Origin: Acidovorax sp. Root219
GTDB taxonomy: Bacteria > Pseudomonadota > Gammaproteobacteria > Burkholderiales > Burkholderiaceae_C
NCBI RefSeq assembly: GCF_001428665.1
Contig: NZ_LMIJ01000023.1
Location: forward strand, 89,287-153,286
Length of the DNA: 64,000 nt
Direction of reading: 5' to 3'
A program made the translations under genes and the position numbers. Below, in pieces: positions 18,011 to 27,020 of this stretch; positions within the stretch are counted from its first letter, which is position 1, and each line of letters begins with the position of its first letter. The notes beneath the pieces are model-generated. The model searched no databases and was not told the DNA's origin. It worked only from the letters and a program-made list of their open reading frames with translations.

Positions 18011-19522
18011 ATGGAATTGTTTGACAACCTGTCGCTTGGCTTCAGCGTCGCGTTCACCTTTCAGAACCTGATCTATTGCTTTGTCGGCTGTCTCTTGGGC
18101 ACGCTGATCGGCGTGCTGCCGGGCATCGGCCCCGTGGCCACCATCGCCATGCTGCTGCCCGCCACCTACGCTCTGCCCCCCGTGGCGGCGCTGATCATGC
18201 TGGCCGGTATCTACTACGGCGCACAGTACGGTGGTTCCACCACCGCCATTTTGGTCAACCTGCCGGGCGAGTCGTCCTCGGTGGTGACCGTGATCGACGG
18301 CTACCAGATGGCGCGCAAGGGCCGGGCAGGTCCGGCGCTTGCGGCGGCCGGCCTGGGTTCGTTCTTCGCCGGTTGCGTGGGTACGCTGATCCTGGCGGCC
18401 TTCGCTCCTCCGCTGACCGAAGTGGCCTTCAAGTTCGGCCCTGCCGAATACTTCTCGCTGATGGTGCTGGGCCTGATCGGTGCCGTGGTGCTGGCCTCGG
18501 GTTCGCTGCTCAAGGCCGTGGCCATGATCGTGCTGGGCCTGCTGATGGGCCTGGTGGGTACCGACGTGAACTCGGGCGTGGCCCGCTTCAGCTTCGACAT
18601 CCCTGAACTGACCGACGGTATCGGCTTCGTGACCATCGCCATGGGCGTGTTCGGCTACGGTGAAATCATTGCCAACCTCTCGCGTCCCGATGACGAACGC
18701 GAAGTGTTCACGGCCAAGGTCGAGGGCCTGTTCCCCACCAAGGAAGACTTCAAGCGCATGATCCCTGCGGTGCTGCGCGGTACGGCCCTGGGCTCTGCCC
18801 TCGGTATCCTGCCCGGCGGTGGTGCCCTGCTGGCTGCTTTCGCTGCCTACACCATCGAAAAGAAGACCAAGCTCAAGCCCGGCGAAGTGCCGTTCGGCCA
18901 AGGCAACATCCGCGGCGTGGCATCGCCCGAAGCGGCCAACAACGCCGGTGCGCAGACCTCCTTCATCCCGCTGCTGACGCTGGGTATCCCTCCCAACGCC
19001 GTGATGGCGCTGATGGTCGGTGCCATGACCATCCACAACATCCAGCCTGGTCCCCAGGTGATGACGAGCAACCCCGAACTGTTCTGGGGCCTGATCGCTT
19101 CGATGTGGATCGGCAACGCCATGCTGATCATCCTGAACCTGCCGCTGATCGGCATCTGGATCAAGCTGCTCACCGTGCCTTACCGCTGGCTGTACCCTTC
19201 CATCGTGCTGTTCTGCGCGGTCGGCGTGTACTCCACGAACAACAACACCTTCGACATCTGGATGGTGGGCGCGTTTGGCCTGGTGGGTTACATCTTCCAC
19301 AAGCTGGGTACAGAGCCTGCGCCCTTGCTGCTGGGCTTCATCCTGGGCCCGATGATGGAAGAAAACCTGCGCCGCGCGCTGCTGCTGTCGCGCGGCGACT
19401 GGAGCGTGTTCGTCACGCGTCCGCTGTCGGCCGGCTTGTTGGCGGCTGCCGCCCTGCTGCTGGTGATCGTGCTGCTGCCTGCGGTGAAGAACAAGCGCGA
19501 AGAGGCCTTCGTCGAGGACTGA
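18011..19522 (+). CDS. tctA: Tripartite tricarboxylate transporter large permease TctA
   Basis: A 503-residue polytopic permease with the TctA signatures: GTLIGVLPGIGPVATIAML near residue 35, YYGAQYGGSTTAILVNLPGE near 70, and LGILPGGGALLAAFAAYTIE together with ASPEAANNAGAQTSFIPLLT in the second half. TctABC systems take up carboxylates (citrate, tricarballylate, aromatic acids) with a TctC binding protein. Without tctC the substrate cannot be guessed; many Burkholderiales encode numerous solitary tctC genes that share few TctAB pairs. It has a clear ribosome-binding site (ccaggagc) and a strong terminator 28 bases downstream. Confidence 0.95.
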   Translation: MELFDNLSLGFSVAFTFQNLIYCFVGCLLGTLIGVLPGIGPVATIAMLLPATYALPPVAALIMLAGIYYGAQYGGSTTAILVNLPGESSSVVTVIDGYQMARKGRAGPALAAAGLGSFFAGCVGTLILAAFAPPLTEVAFKFGPAEYFSLMVLGLIGAVVLASGSLLKAVAMIVLGLLMGLVGTDVNSGVARFSFDIPELTDGIGFVTIAMGVFGYGEIIANLSRPDDEREVFTAKVEGLFPTKEDFKRMIPAVLRGTALGSALGILPGGGALLAAFAAYTIEKKTKLKPGEVPFGQGNIRGVASPEAANNAGAQTSFIPLLTLGIPPNAVMALMVGAMTIHNIQPGPQVMTSNPELFWGLIASMWIGNAMLIILNLPLIGIWIKLLTVPYRWLYPSIVLFCAVGVYSTNNNTFDIWMVGAFGLVGYIFHKLGTEPAPLLLGFILGPMMEENLRRALLLSRGDWSVFVTRPLSAGLLAAAALLLVIVLLPAVKNKREEAFVED

Positions 19523-19550
19523 TAGCCTTGGCCTGCTCTGACTGTTGACA

Positions 19551-19580
19551 CAACGGCGCCTTCGGGCGCCGTTGTTTTTT
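19551..19580 (+). terminator. Rho-independent terminator after tctA
   Basis: A perfect 10-base-pair stem (caacggcgcc pairing with ggcgccgttg) closed by a TTCG tetraloop and followed directly by six T residues. It lies 28 bases after the tctA stop and is one of the clearest intrinsic terminators in the window. Confidence 0.95.
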
Positions 19581-19647
19581 GGCGAGCCTGCCGGGCAGGG
19601 CCTGCAGGAGCCCGGTACACAATGGCGCAACGTTCCCAGAACTTCGC

Positions 19648-20949
19648 ATGCCCACATCCACCACCGGTTTCCTGCAGCACCCGCACCGGACCCTGCTGCA
19701 CAACGAGATCCACGCCCGCCCGCCGGAGGCCATGGCGGCGCCGCTGGCGATTGCCCACATCGTGATGCTGGCGGATGCCGCCGGGCGCGAGGCCAGCCGG
19801 GCCCATGTGGCCGCGCTCCTGCGCGACCACCACATGGCGCTGCCCGATGCCCAGACCACGCACCTGCGCATGGACCTGGGGGCCTTTCGCATGCGCTGGG
19901 AGCTGCACACGGAGTTCATCTCCTGGACCTTCATGGTGCCTGCGCAAGTGGACGCCTTCGGCGAGCGTGATCCGGCGGGCGCCACCGATGCCGTGCCCCA
20001 GGAGTGGCTTGCCGCCTTGCCCGGCCAGTGCCTGTGCAGCCTGAACCTCTGGGTGCTGCCCACGCACACCTTCGGCTCGGGCTCGCTGGTCAAGCATGTG
20101 CTGCACGAGGACACGCTGGTGGCTTCCACCGTGGCCGATGGCCATGGCGAGGTGTACACCGACTTTGCGATCCATGCGGACGGCTTCTCGCGCATGGTGC
20201 TGCTGGCCGGCGGCATGACGCCGCGCCGCCTGGGCCGGCTGGTGCAGCGCCTGCTGGAGATCGAGACCTACCGCATGGCCGCGCTGCTGGGCCTGCCCGC
20301 TGCGCGCGAGGCCGCCAGCGAACTGGCCTTTGCCGAGCGCGAACTGGCCGAGCTGGCCGATGCCATACGCACCGCCAACCGCGATGCCGAGCCGGCGCTG
20401 CTGGACCGCCTGACGCGGCTGGCCGGGCAGGTGGAAAGCCAGTACGCGGCCACGCATTCGCGGTTTTCCGCCAGCAGTGCCTATTTCGAGCTACTGGACA
20501 AGCGCATACAGGACATTGCCGAGTCGCGCCTGGCGGGCATGCAGACCATCCGCGAGTTCATGGACCGGCGCCTGACCCCTGCCCGCAGCACCTGCGAATG
20601 GGCGGCCCGGCGCCAGGATGCGCTGTCGCAGCGCGTCTCGCGCATGAGCAACCTGCTGCGCACGCGCGTGGAGATCGAGCAGCAGCAAAGCAGCCAGGCG
20701 CTGCTGGCTACCATGAACCACCGCCAGGACCTGCAGCTCAAGATGCAGTCCACGGTGGAGGGCCTCTCGGTGGCGGCCATCACCTACTACATCGTGGGCC
20801 TGGTGAGCTACCTGGCCAAGGGCGCGCAGAAACTGGGCTGGCCCCTGTCGGCCGAGACCACGGCGGCCGTGGCGATTCCGCTGGTGGCGCTCGGGGTGTG
20901 GTGGTCGCTGCGGCGACTGCACCACCGCTTGTTCCGCAACCGGCACTGA
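19648..20949 (+). CDS. DUF3422 family membrane-associated protein
   Basis: A 433-residue protein of the DUF3422 family. The N-terminal segment HPHRTLLHNEIHARPPEAM is characteristic. The middle third is rich in helix-forming Glu, Ala and Arg and probably coiled (about residues 210-360), and two hydrophobic helices close the protein (ITYYIVGLVSYLA and AVAIPLVALGVWWSL). The function is unknown. The ATG at 19648 is chosen because it precedes the conserved region; an upstream in-frame extension would run into the tctA terminator. The gene starts about 70 bases after that terminator and so needs its own promoter. Confidence 0.85.
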   Translation: MPTSTTGFLQHPHRTLLHNEIHARPPEAMAAPLAIAHIVMLADAAGREASRAHVAALLRDHHMALPDAQTTHLRMDLGAFRMRWELHTEFISWTFMVPAQVDAFGERDPAGATDAVPQEWLAALPGQCLCSLNLWVLPTHTFGSGSLVKHVLHEDTLVASTVADGHGEVYTDFAIHADGFSRMVLLAGGMTPRRLGRLVQRLLEIETYRMAALLGLPAAREAASELAFAERELAELADAIRTANRDAEPALLDRLTRLAGQVESQYAATHSRFSASSAYFELLDKRIQDIAESRLAGMQTIREFMDRRLTPARSTCEWAARRQDALSQRVSRMSNLLRTRVEIEQQQSSQALLATMNHRQDLQLKMQSTVEGLSVAAITYYIVGLVSYLAKGAQKLGWPLSAETTAAVAIPLVALGVWWSLRRLHHRLFRNRH

Positions 20950-21102
20950 GCAGGGTCTCGCTGGCCATCGCCGATGGCGGGGCCGCCCGCGCGCAGGTTC
21001 GATGGCACAAGCCCAGCTTCCCATGCCAAACTCATAGGCATGCACACGATGCAGGAGCGGCCACCGGCGCCTGCCATGCCCCTGATCTGAGAGAACCTTT
21101 TC

Positions 21103-22050
21103 TTGTCGAACCCCTCACCGCCCCAGCCACCGCAGCCCGCTGCGCACGCCAAAGCCGCCAGCAAACCCATCGCATCAGGCCTGCTGCTGGCGCTGTTCGG
21201 TTCGATTGCCTTCAGCGGCAAGGCCATCATCGTCAAGCTGGCCTACCGCCACGGGGTGGATGCGGTCACGCTCATCATGTACCGCATGCTGTTCGCGCTG
21301 CCCATCTTTGCCGCCATGGGCTGGTGGGCCAGCCGGGGCAAGCCGCCGCTGTCGCGCAAGGACTGGCTGGGCATTGCGGGCCTGGGGATCACGGGCTACT
21401 ACCTGGCCAGCTTCCTGGACTTTGCCGGGCTGGCCTACATCAGTGCCAGCCTGGAGCGCCTGATCCTGTACCTCAACCCGACCCTGGTGATGATGCTCGG
21501 CTGGGCGCTGTACCGCCGGGGTATCCGCTGGGGCCAGGCCCTGGGCATGCTGGTGAGCTACTGCGGCGTGGTGCTGGTCTTCGGCCACGAGGCCAATCTG
21601 CAGGGCAGCAACGCCGCGCTGGGCGCGCTGCTGGTGTTCCTGAGCGCGGTGAGCTATGCCGTCTACCTGGTGTACAGCGGCGAGATGGTCCGGCGCATCG
21701 GCTCGCTCAGGCTCGTGGGCCTGGCGACCACCGTGGCCTGCCTGTGCTGCCTGCTGCAGTTCGTGGTGCTGCGGCCGTTCTCGGCGGCCATCGTGGCGCC
21801 CGAGGTGATCTGGCTGTCGGTGCTCAATGCCACGCTGTGCACGGCGGTGCCGGTGCTCATGGTGATGATGGCCATCGAGCGCATCGGTGCCGGCACGGCC
21901 GCGCAGATCGGCATGGTGGGGCCCCTGTCCACCATCCTCATGGGCATCTGGATCCTGGGGGAGCCCTTCACCGTGTGGGTGGCGTGCGGCACGGCGCTGG
22001 TGGTTGCGGGCATCTTCGTCTTCACCCGCCCGGCCCGCCAGCCCGCCTGA
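21103..22050 (+). CDS. DMT-superfamily (EamA) transporter
   Basis: A 315-residue integral membrane protein with about ten helices and two EamA repeats (first around ASGLLLALFGSIAFSGKAII, second from NAALGALLVFLSAVSYAVYL), ending with TALVVAGIFVFTRP. Members export or exchange metabolites such as amino acids. The substrate is not predictable. The frame starts with TTG at 21103; no ATG lies before the first helix, and gagagaacc just upstream is a weak ribosome-binding site, so the start is moderately certain. Confidence 0.85.
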   Translation: MSNPSPPQPPQPAAHAKAASKPIASGLLLALFGSIAFSGKAIIVKLAYRHGVDAVTLIMYRMLFALPIFAAMGWWASRGKPPLSRKDWLGIAGLGITGYYLASFLDFAGLAYISASLERLILYLNPTLVMMLGWALYRRGIRWGQALGMLVSYCGVVLVFGHEANLQGSNAALGALLVFLSAVSYAVYLVYSGEMVRRIGSLRLVGLATTVACLCCLLQFVVLRPFSAAIVAPEVIWLSVLNATLCTAVPVLMVMMAIERIGAGTAAQIGMVGPLSTILMGIWILGEPFTVWVACGTALVVAGIFVFTRPARQPA

Positions 22051-22153
22051 GGGCCGGGGCAGTGCCCCGTTGTGGGCAGGGCCGTCCAAGTCCACTTATG
22101 ATTTGGCGAGCGGGGGTGCGGTGTGCACCTCCTCATGAATCACGGAGTTGGAC

Positions 22154-22957
22154 ATGGATCTGGGTATTGCAGGCAAGTGGGCGTTGGTGTGTGGTGCGAG
22201 CAAGGGCCTGGGCTTCGGCTGTGCCCAGGCGCTGGTGAACGAGGGGGTTCATGTCGTCATCAATGCCCGCAATGCCGATGTGCTGGCCCAGGCGGTGTCC
22301 CGCCTGCAGGCGCAGGGCGCGGCCGGCAAGGTGCAGGTCTTGGCGGTGGCCGCTGACATCACCACGCCCGAGGGTCGGGCCGCCGTGTTCTCGGCCGCCG
22401 GTGGCCCGGGGCAGGGCTTCGACATCGTGGTCACGAACGCGGGCGGGCCGCCCCCGGGCGATTTCCGCAACTGGGACCGCGATGCCTGGATCAAGGCCGT
22501 GGACGCGAACATGCTCACCCCCATCGAACTCATCAAAGCCACGGTGGATGGCATGGCACAGCGCGGCTTTGGCCGCATCGTCAACATCACCTCCAGCGCC
22601 GTGAAGGCGCCCATCGACATCCTGGGCCTGTCCAATGGCGCGCGCAGCGGGCTCACGGGCTTCGTGGCCGGTGTGGCGCGCAGCAAGCTGGCTGCGGGTG
22701 GCGTGACCATCAACAACCTCTTGCCGGGCAAGTTCGATACCGACCGGCTGGCCACCACCATCGGCACCGCCGCTGCCAAGTCCGGCACCAGCGTGGAAGA
22801 ATTTCGCAAATCGCAGCAAGCCCAGATCCCGGCCGGGCGCTATGGCACGGCCGAAGAATTCGGCGCAATCTGTGCCTTCCTGTGCAGCGTGCAGGCCGGC
22901 TACATGACGGGCCAGAATGTGCTGGCGGATGGGGGCGCGTACCAGGGCACGTTCTGA
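22154..22957 (+). CDS. Atypical short-chain dehydrogenase/reductase (BKR-like)
   Basis: A 267-residue SDR-fold protein. The cofactor motif GASKGLGFG begins at residue 14, NAG appears in VVTNAGGPPPG, and Ser in NITSSAVKAP marks the first catalytic position. The canonical YxxxK pair is replaced: the aligned segment reads LSNGARSGL. This matches a known divergent subgroup resembling 3-oxoacyl-ACP reductases that lacks the classical tetrad. It may bind NAD(P) but use another chemistry or serve a non-catalytic role. The ATG at 22154 is backed by ggag six bases upstream. Confidence 0.85.
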   Translation: MDLGIAGKWALVCGASKGLGFGCAQALVNEGVHVVINARNADVLAQAVSRLQAQGAAGKVQVLAVAADITTPEGRAAVFSAAGGPGQGFDIVVTNAGGPPPGDFRNWDRDAWIKAVDANMLTPIELIKATVDGMAQRGFGRIVNITSSAVKAPIDILGLSNGARSGLTGFVAGVARSKLAAGGVTINNLLPGKFDTDRLATTIGTAAAKSGTSVEEFRKSQQAQIPAGRYGTAEEFGAICAFLCSVQAGYMTGQNVLADGGAYQGTF

Positions 22958-23023
22958 GGGGCTGCTGTCCGGCCTGGATGCCTGGGCCATGCCAGCAGGG
23001 AGCACCCGGGCAGGGCCCTGCAG

Positions 23024-23045
23024 CCCCTTGATACCCATCAAGGGG
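23024..23045. repeat. Perfect hairpin in the SDR-TRAP intergenic region
   Basis: Nine-base-pair inverted repeat (ccccttgat / atcaagggg) with a 4-base loop, about 65 bases after the SDR stop. No T-tract follows on either strand, so it is either a processed 3' end or a binding site. The rest of the 271-base gap (22958-23228) becomes AT-richer towards the next gene and probably holds its promoter. Confidence 0.5.
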
Positions 23046-23228
23046 TGTGGAGGGAGGCACGCCCTGTGTGTTGCAAGGGGCGCATTCCCGCGTGTTTTCC
23101 CGGTATCCAGTGGGGTTTGCAAAGGCACAATGGACTGATGGCCCTACCGTGGTCCGTTGTGTTTTGCGCACATTTTTTCCATACTTTGGGAAATTAGGAC
23201 GAAAAATAAGGCCGGAGATACCAACGCC

Positions 23229-24338
23229 ATGAACCTGTCCCGTGTCCTGACAAGCCGATTCGCCGCACTGGCCCTGCTGGGGGCCAGCGTGTGGGCGTGT
23301 GGCAGCGGCGCTGCCTGGGCCCAGGCGGGCGGGGCCGCACCGGCCGCCAAGACCCCTGCGCCCTACAAGCTGCGCATCGTGGGTGGCCTGGCCAGCATCA
23401 ACCAGTACACGCGGCAGGAAGAGCCTTTCTGGAGCAAGGACCTGGCGCGCCTGAGCGGCGGCAAGTTCGAGGCCGAGATCGTGCCTTTCGACCGCGCTGG
23501 CGTGCCCGGCGGGGAGATGCTGCGCCTGCTGCAGCTCGGGGTGGTGCCCTTTGGCACCACGCTGATGAGTTCCTTCTCGGCCCAGTACCCGGAGTACACG
23601 GCGCCCGACCTCGCGGGACTGAACCCCGACATTGCCACGCTCAAGAGCACCGTGACCGCGTTTCGTCCCTATCTGGAAAAGGCCCTGCGTGACCAGCACG
23701 GGGTCGAGGCCCTGGCCATCTATGTCTACCCGGCCCAGGTGGTCTTCTGCAAGAAGCCACTGCGCAACCTGGCCGACCTGTCGGGCCGGCGCATCCGTGT
23801 GTCCTCGTCCAGCCAGGCCGATTTCGTCGGGGCGCTGGGCGGCATTCCCGTGCTCACGGGTTTTGCGCAGATCGTGACCAGCCTGTCAGCTGGCAACACC
23901 GAGTGCGCCATCACCGGCACCATGTCGGGCAACACACTGGGCCTGCACACCATGACCTCGCACCTGCATGCATTGCCGGTGAACTGGGGCCTGGCGGTGT
24001 TTGCCGCCAACCAGGCCGCCTGGGAGGCCTTGCCGCCCGATCTGCGGGCACTGCTGCGCCGCGAGCTGCCCCGCCTGGAGGCCGCGATCTGGGAGGAGGC
24101 CGAGCGCGAGACGGCAGACGGCATGGCCTGCAACCGCGGAGCGGCCAGCTGCAGCGGCGGGCGCAAGGGCAGCATGGTCATCGTGCCTGTGTCGGAGCAG
24201 GACGAGAAGAGCCGCCGCGAGATCCTGGCCTCCACGGTGCTGCCGCGCTGGGTGCAGCGCTGCGGCCCGCGCTGCGCCGATATCTGGAACCGAACCATCG
24301 GGCCCGTGCGCGGCCTGGCCGCGGCGCCTGGCAAATGA
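23229..24338 (+). CDS. TRAP-type (DctP family) periplasmic solute-binding protein
   Basis: A 369-residue exported protein. Residues 1 to about 34 form a signal peptide (SRFAALALLGASVWACGSGA, cleavage near AWA/QAG). The mature part has the DctP fold: LRIVGGLASINQYT start, a central SGRRIRVSSSSQADFVGALG segment containing the Arg that contacts ligand carboxylates in this family, and SNAE-like TECAITG. The C-terminal part carries an unusual Cys-rich stretch (CNRGAASC, then CGPRC), which could form disulfides. No DctQ/DctM permease genes are adjacent. The stop overlaps the next gene start as ATGA, tying it to the GGDEF-EAL protein. Confidence 0.85.
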   Translation: MNLSRVLTSRFAALALLGASVWACGSGAAWAQAGGAAPAAKTPAPYKLRIVGGLASINQYTRQEEPFWSKDLARLSGGKFEAEIVPFDRAGVPGGEMLRLLQLGVVPFGTTLMSSFSAQYPEYTAPDLAGLNPDIATLKSTVTAFRPYLEKALRDQHGVEALAIYVYPAQVVFCKKPLRNLADLSGRRIRVSSSSQADFVGALGGIPVLTGFAQIVTSLSAGNTECAITGTMSGNTLGLHTMTSHLHALPVNWGLAVFAANQAAWEALPPDLRALLRRELPRLEAAIWEEAERETADGMACNRGAASCSGGRKGSMVIVPVSEQDEKSRREILASTVLPRWVQRCGPRCADIWNRTIGPVRGLAAAPGK

Positions 24339-26998
24339 ACCCATCCTCGCCCGCACGCATCAAGATCTACGTCTCGGGGGCGGTGGCCTTCTTCCTCGCG
24401 TCGGTGGCCCTGGTGGCGGCCGCGCTGGTCTGGAATGCACGCCAGGTGGCGTTGGCCGACAGCGCCACGCAGGCCACGCGCTTCGTGGCCGGGGCCGAGG
24501 CGGCGCTCAACCGTTCGCTGCTCTCCGTGGACGTGCTGCTGGCCAGCATGGACGAACTGCTGGGGCTGTCGGCCGCCATGGTGGACTGGATCGACTCCGA
24601 CAGCGCCAGCCAGCGCCTGCGCAGCTCGGCCCGCCAGAACCTCATGGTGCGCTACGTGGCGCTGGTGGATGCCCAGGGCAAGGTGATCGCGTCTTCCGAC
24701 GCGGCCGGCAGCCGGCTCGCGCTGGACCTGCCGTCCGGCTTTCTGGACGAGGTGCTGCGCCAGTCGGTCTCCACCCTGATGGTCAGCCAGCCGGTGGTGA
24801 GCTTTGCCAGCGCCGAGCGGGTGCTGTATTTTGCGCGCCACCTGAAGATGGCCGACAGCTCGCGCGTGGTGGCGCTGGCCGAGTTGCCCGTGGCCTCGCT
24901 CAGTTCGGTGCTGGTGCAGGGCGTGGACATCAGCGGCCTGCAGGTCACGATGGAGCGGGCGGGCGGGCAGATGCTGCTGAGCGTGCCCAGCCGCGAGGAC
25001 GTCGTCACCCACACCCTGTCACCGCCGCTCGATACCCTGGACGAGAGCGGCCCGCAATGGCGCGCGCCTGCGCGCCTGAGCGGCGAGGTCGCGCTGGTGG
25101 TGTACCGGCCCATCCTGTACCAGGACCTGCGCATCTCGGCCAGCATTCCGCAGAGCGATGCCCTGGCCTCCTGGCGCACCGAGCGCAATGCCGTGGCCTT
25201 CACGGCGTTCGCGTTCCTGGCCATGATCCTGGCGGCAGGCGGGTTCGCCCTGCGCTACATCGACCGCATGACGCAGGCACGCCTGGCCATTGCCCAGAGC
25301 AAGGCCACGCTGGACCAGGCCCTGGAATCCATGGTCAGCGGCTTTGTGCTGCTTGATGGCGCGCAGCGCGTGGTGCAATGGAACCGGCGGTTCGAAGAGA
25401 TCTTTCCCTGGCTCCAGCCCATGCTGGCGCCGCAGGTGCCGTTCCGCAAGGTATTGGAAGAAAAGGCCCGGCACCACCTGCCGCACGCCTCCGATTCGGA
25501 GCGTGCGCTGTGGATAGAGCACCGCCTGGCGCTGCAATTGCAGCCGCAGGGGCCGCACGAGCAATCGCTGCCCGATGGCCGCGTGATCCAGATCACCGAG
25601 CGGGTGACGCCGGAATCGGGGCTGGTCATCACCTACCACGACGTGACCGAATTGCGCCAGGCCAGTGCCGAGATCGAGAGCCTGGCCTTTTTCGACCCCC
25701 TGACCAACCTGCCCAACCGGCGCCTGCTGATGGACCGCATGCAGCAGGCCACGGCCGCCAGCGTGCGCAGCGGCCAGCATGGCGCCCTGCTGTTCCTGGA
25801 CCTGGACCACTTCAAGACCCTCAACGACACCCTGGGCCATGAGGTGGGGGACATGCTGCTGCGCCAGGTGGCGCAGCGCCTGAAGGCCTGTGTGCGGCGC
25901 GAAGACACGGTGGCCCGCCTGGGCGGGGACGAATTCGTGGTGATGCTCAGCGACCTCTCGGAGCACAGCAGCGAGGCCGCCGCCTATGCGCGCCGGGTGG
26001 GCCAGAAGATCCTGCGCAAGCTCAACCAGCCCTACACGCTGGGCACCCACACCTACCACAGCACCCCCAGCATCGGCGCCACGCTGATGGGGGGCGCCAT
26101 GCAGCCTTCGGTGGACCTGCTCAAGCAGGCCGACATCGCCATGTACCAGGTCAAGTCCCAGGGCCGCAATGCGCTGTGCTTCTTCGACCCGCAGATGCAG
26201 ATCGCGATCAGCCAGCGTGCGCAGCTTGAGAGCGACCTGCAGGCGGCGCTGACTGGCCGCCAGTTCGTGCTGCACTACCAGCCCCAGTTCCACCTGGATG
26301 GCCGCATCGTCGGGGCCGAAGCGCTCATCCGCTGGCGCCACCCGGAGCGCGGCCTGATCGGGCCGGGCCACTTCATCGGCGTGGCCGAGGAGAGCGAGCT
26401 CATCGTGCCCATGGGCCACTGGGTGCTGCGCACGGCCTGCGAGCAGCTGGCCGCCTGGCAGGGCGACGCGCGCTACCGCCACGTGCAGCTGTCGGTCAAC
26501 GTCAGTGCGCGGCAGTTTCGCCAGCGCGATTTCGTGGCCCGGGTGGTCGAGGTGCTGCGCGAGACCGGGGCCCGCCCGCACCTGCTCAAGCTGGAACTCA
26601 CCGAGTCCCTGGTGCTCGACAACGTGGACGACACCATCGCCAAGATGGGCCTGCTCAAGACCAAGGGCGTGCGCTTCTCGGTGGACGATTTCGGCACCGG
26701 CTACTCCTCGCTTGCCTACCTCACGCGGCTGCCGCTGGACCAGCTCAAGATCGACCAGTCCTTCGTGCGCAACCTGGGCGTCAAGCACACCGACGACGTG
26801 ATCGTGCAGACCATCATCGGCATGGCGCGCAACCTGGAGCTTGACGTGATTGCCGAAGGCGTCGAGACCCAGGCGCAAAAGGATTTTCTGGCCCTGCACG
26901 GCTGCCAGTTCTTCCAGGGCTACCTGATGGGCCGCCCCGTGCCCGTGGCCGACCTGGAGAGCCTGCTGGGCGCCAGCAGCACCGCGCTCACTGCCTGA
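24335..26998 (+). CDS. Membrane GGDEF-EAL protein with periplasmic sensor domain
   Basis: An 887-residue c-di-GMP enzyme. Helix 1 is at about residues 8-30 and helix 2 at about 290-312; between them is a periplasmic domain of about 260 residues, likely Cache-like. A PAS-like region (about 325-440) follows, then GGDEF with the intact motif at 530-534 and an RRED inhibitory site five residues before it, then EAL with E662-A-L and the DDFGTGYSSL loop. Both halves keep catalytic residues, so it could make and degrade c-di-GMP, switched by the periplasmic domain. Coupling to the upstream TRAP-type binding protein by a 4-base overlap suggests that the binding protein is its co-sensor. Confidence 0.92.
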   Translation: MNPSSPARIKIYVSGAVAFFLASVALVAAALVWNARQVALADSATQATRFVAGAEAALNRSLLSVDVLLASMDELLGLSAAMVDWIDSDSASQRLRSSARQNLMVRYVALVDAQGKVIASSDAAGSRLALDLPSGFLDEVLRQSVSTLMVSQPVVSFASAERVLYFARHLKMADSSRVVALAELPVASLSSVLVQGVDISGLQVTMERAGGQMLLSVPSREDVVTHTLSPPLDTLDESGPQWRAPARLSGEVALVVYRPILYQDLRISASIPQSDALASWRTERNAVAFTAFAFLAMILAAGGFALRYIDRMTQARLAIAQSKATLDQALESMVSGFVLLDGAQRVVQWNRRFEEIFPWLQPMLAPQVPFRKVLEEKARHHLPHASDSERALWIEHRLALQLQPQGPHEQSLPDGRVIQITERVTPESGLVITYHDVTELRQASAEIESLAFFDPLTNLPNRRLLMDRMQQATAASVRSGQHGALLFLDLDHFKTLNDTLGHEVGDMLLRQVAQRLKACVRREDTVARLGGDEFVVMLSDLSEHSSEAAAYARRVGQKILRKLNQPYTLGTHTYHSTPSIGATLMGGAMQPSVDLLKQADIAMYQVKSQGRNALCFFDPQMQIAISQRAQLESDLQAALTGRQFVLHYQPQFHLDGRIVGAEALIRWRHPERGLIGPGHFIGVAEESELIVPMGHWVLRTACEQLAAWQGDARYRHVQLSVNVSARQFRQRDFVARVVEVLRETGARPHLLKLELTESLVLDNVDDTIAKMGLLKTKGVRFSVDDFGTGYSSLAYLTRLPLDQLKIDQSFVRNLGVKHTDDVIVQTIIGMARNLELDVIAEGVETQAQKDFLALHGCQFFQGYLMGRPVPVADLESLLGASSTALTA

Positions 26999-27020
26999 CC
27001 TCTGGGGGCCGGACCGGTCT

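Noticed and set aside
20964..20978. Palindrome gccatcg-c-cgatggc after the DUF3422 gene
   Set aside because: Only seven base pairs with a single central base, no T-tract and no regulator nearby; GC-rich chance similarity is likely.
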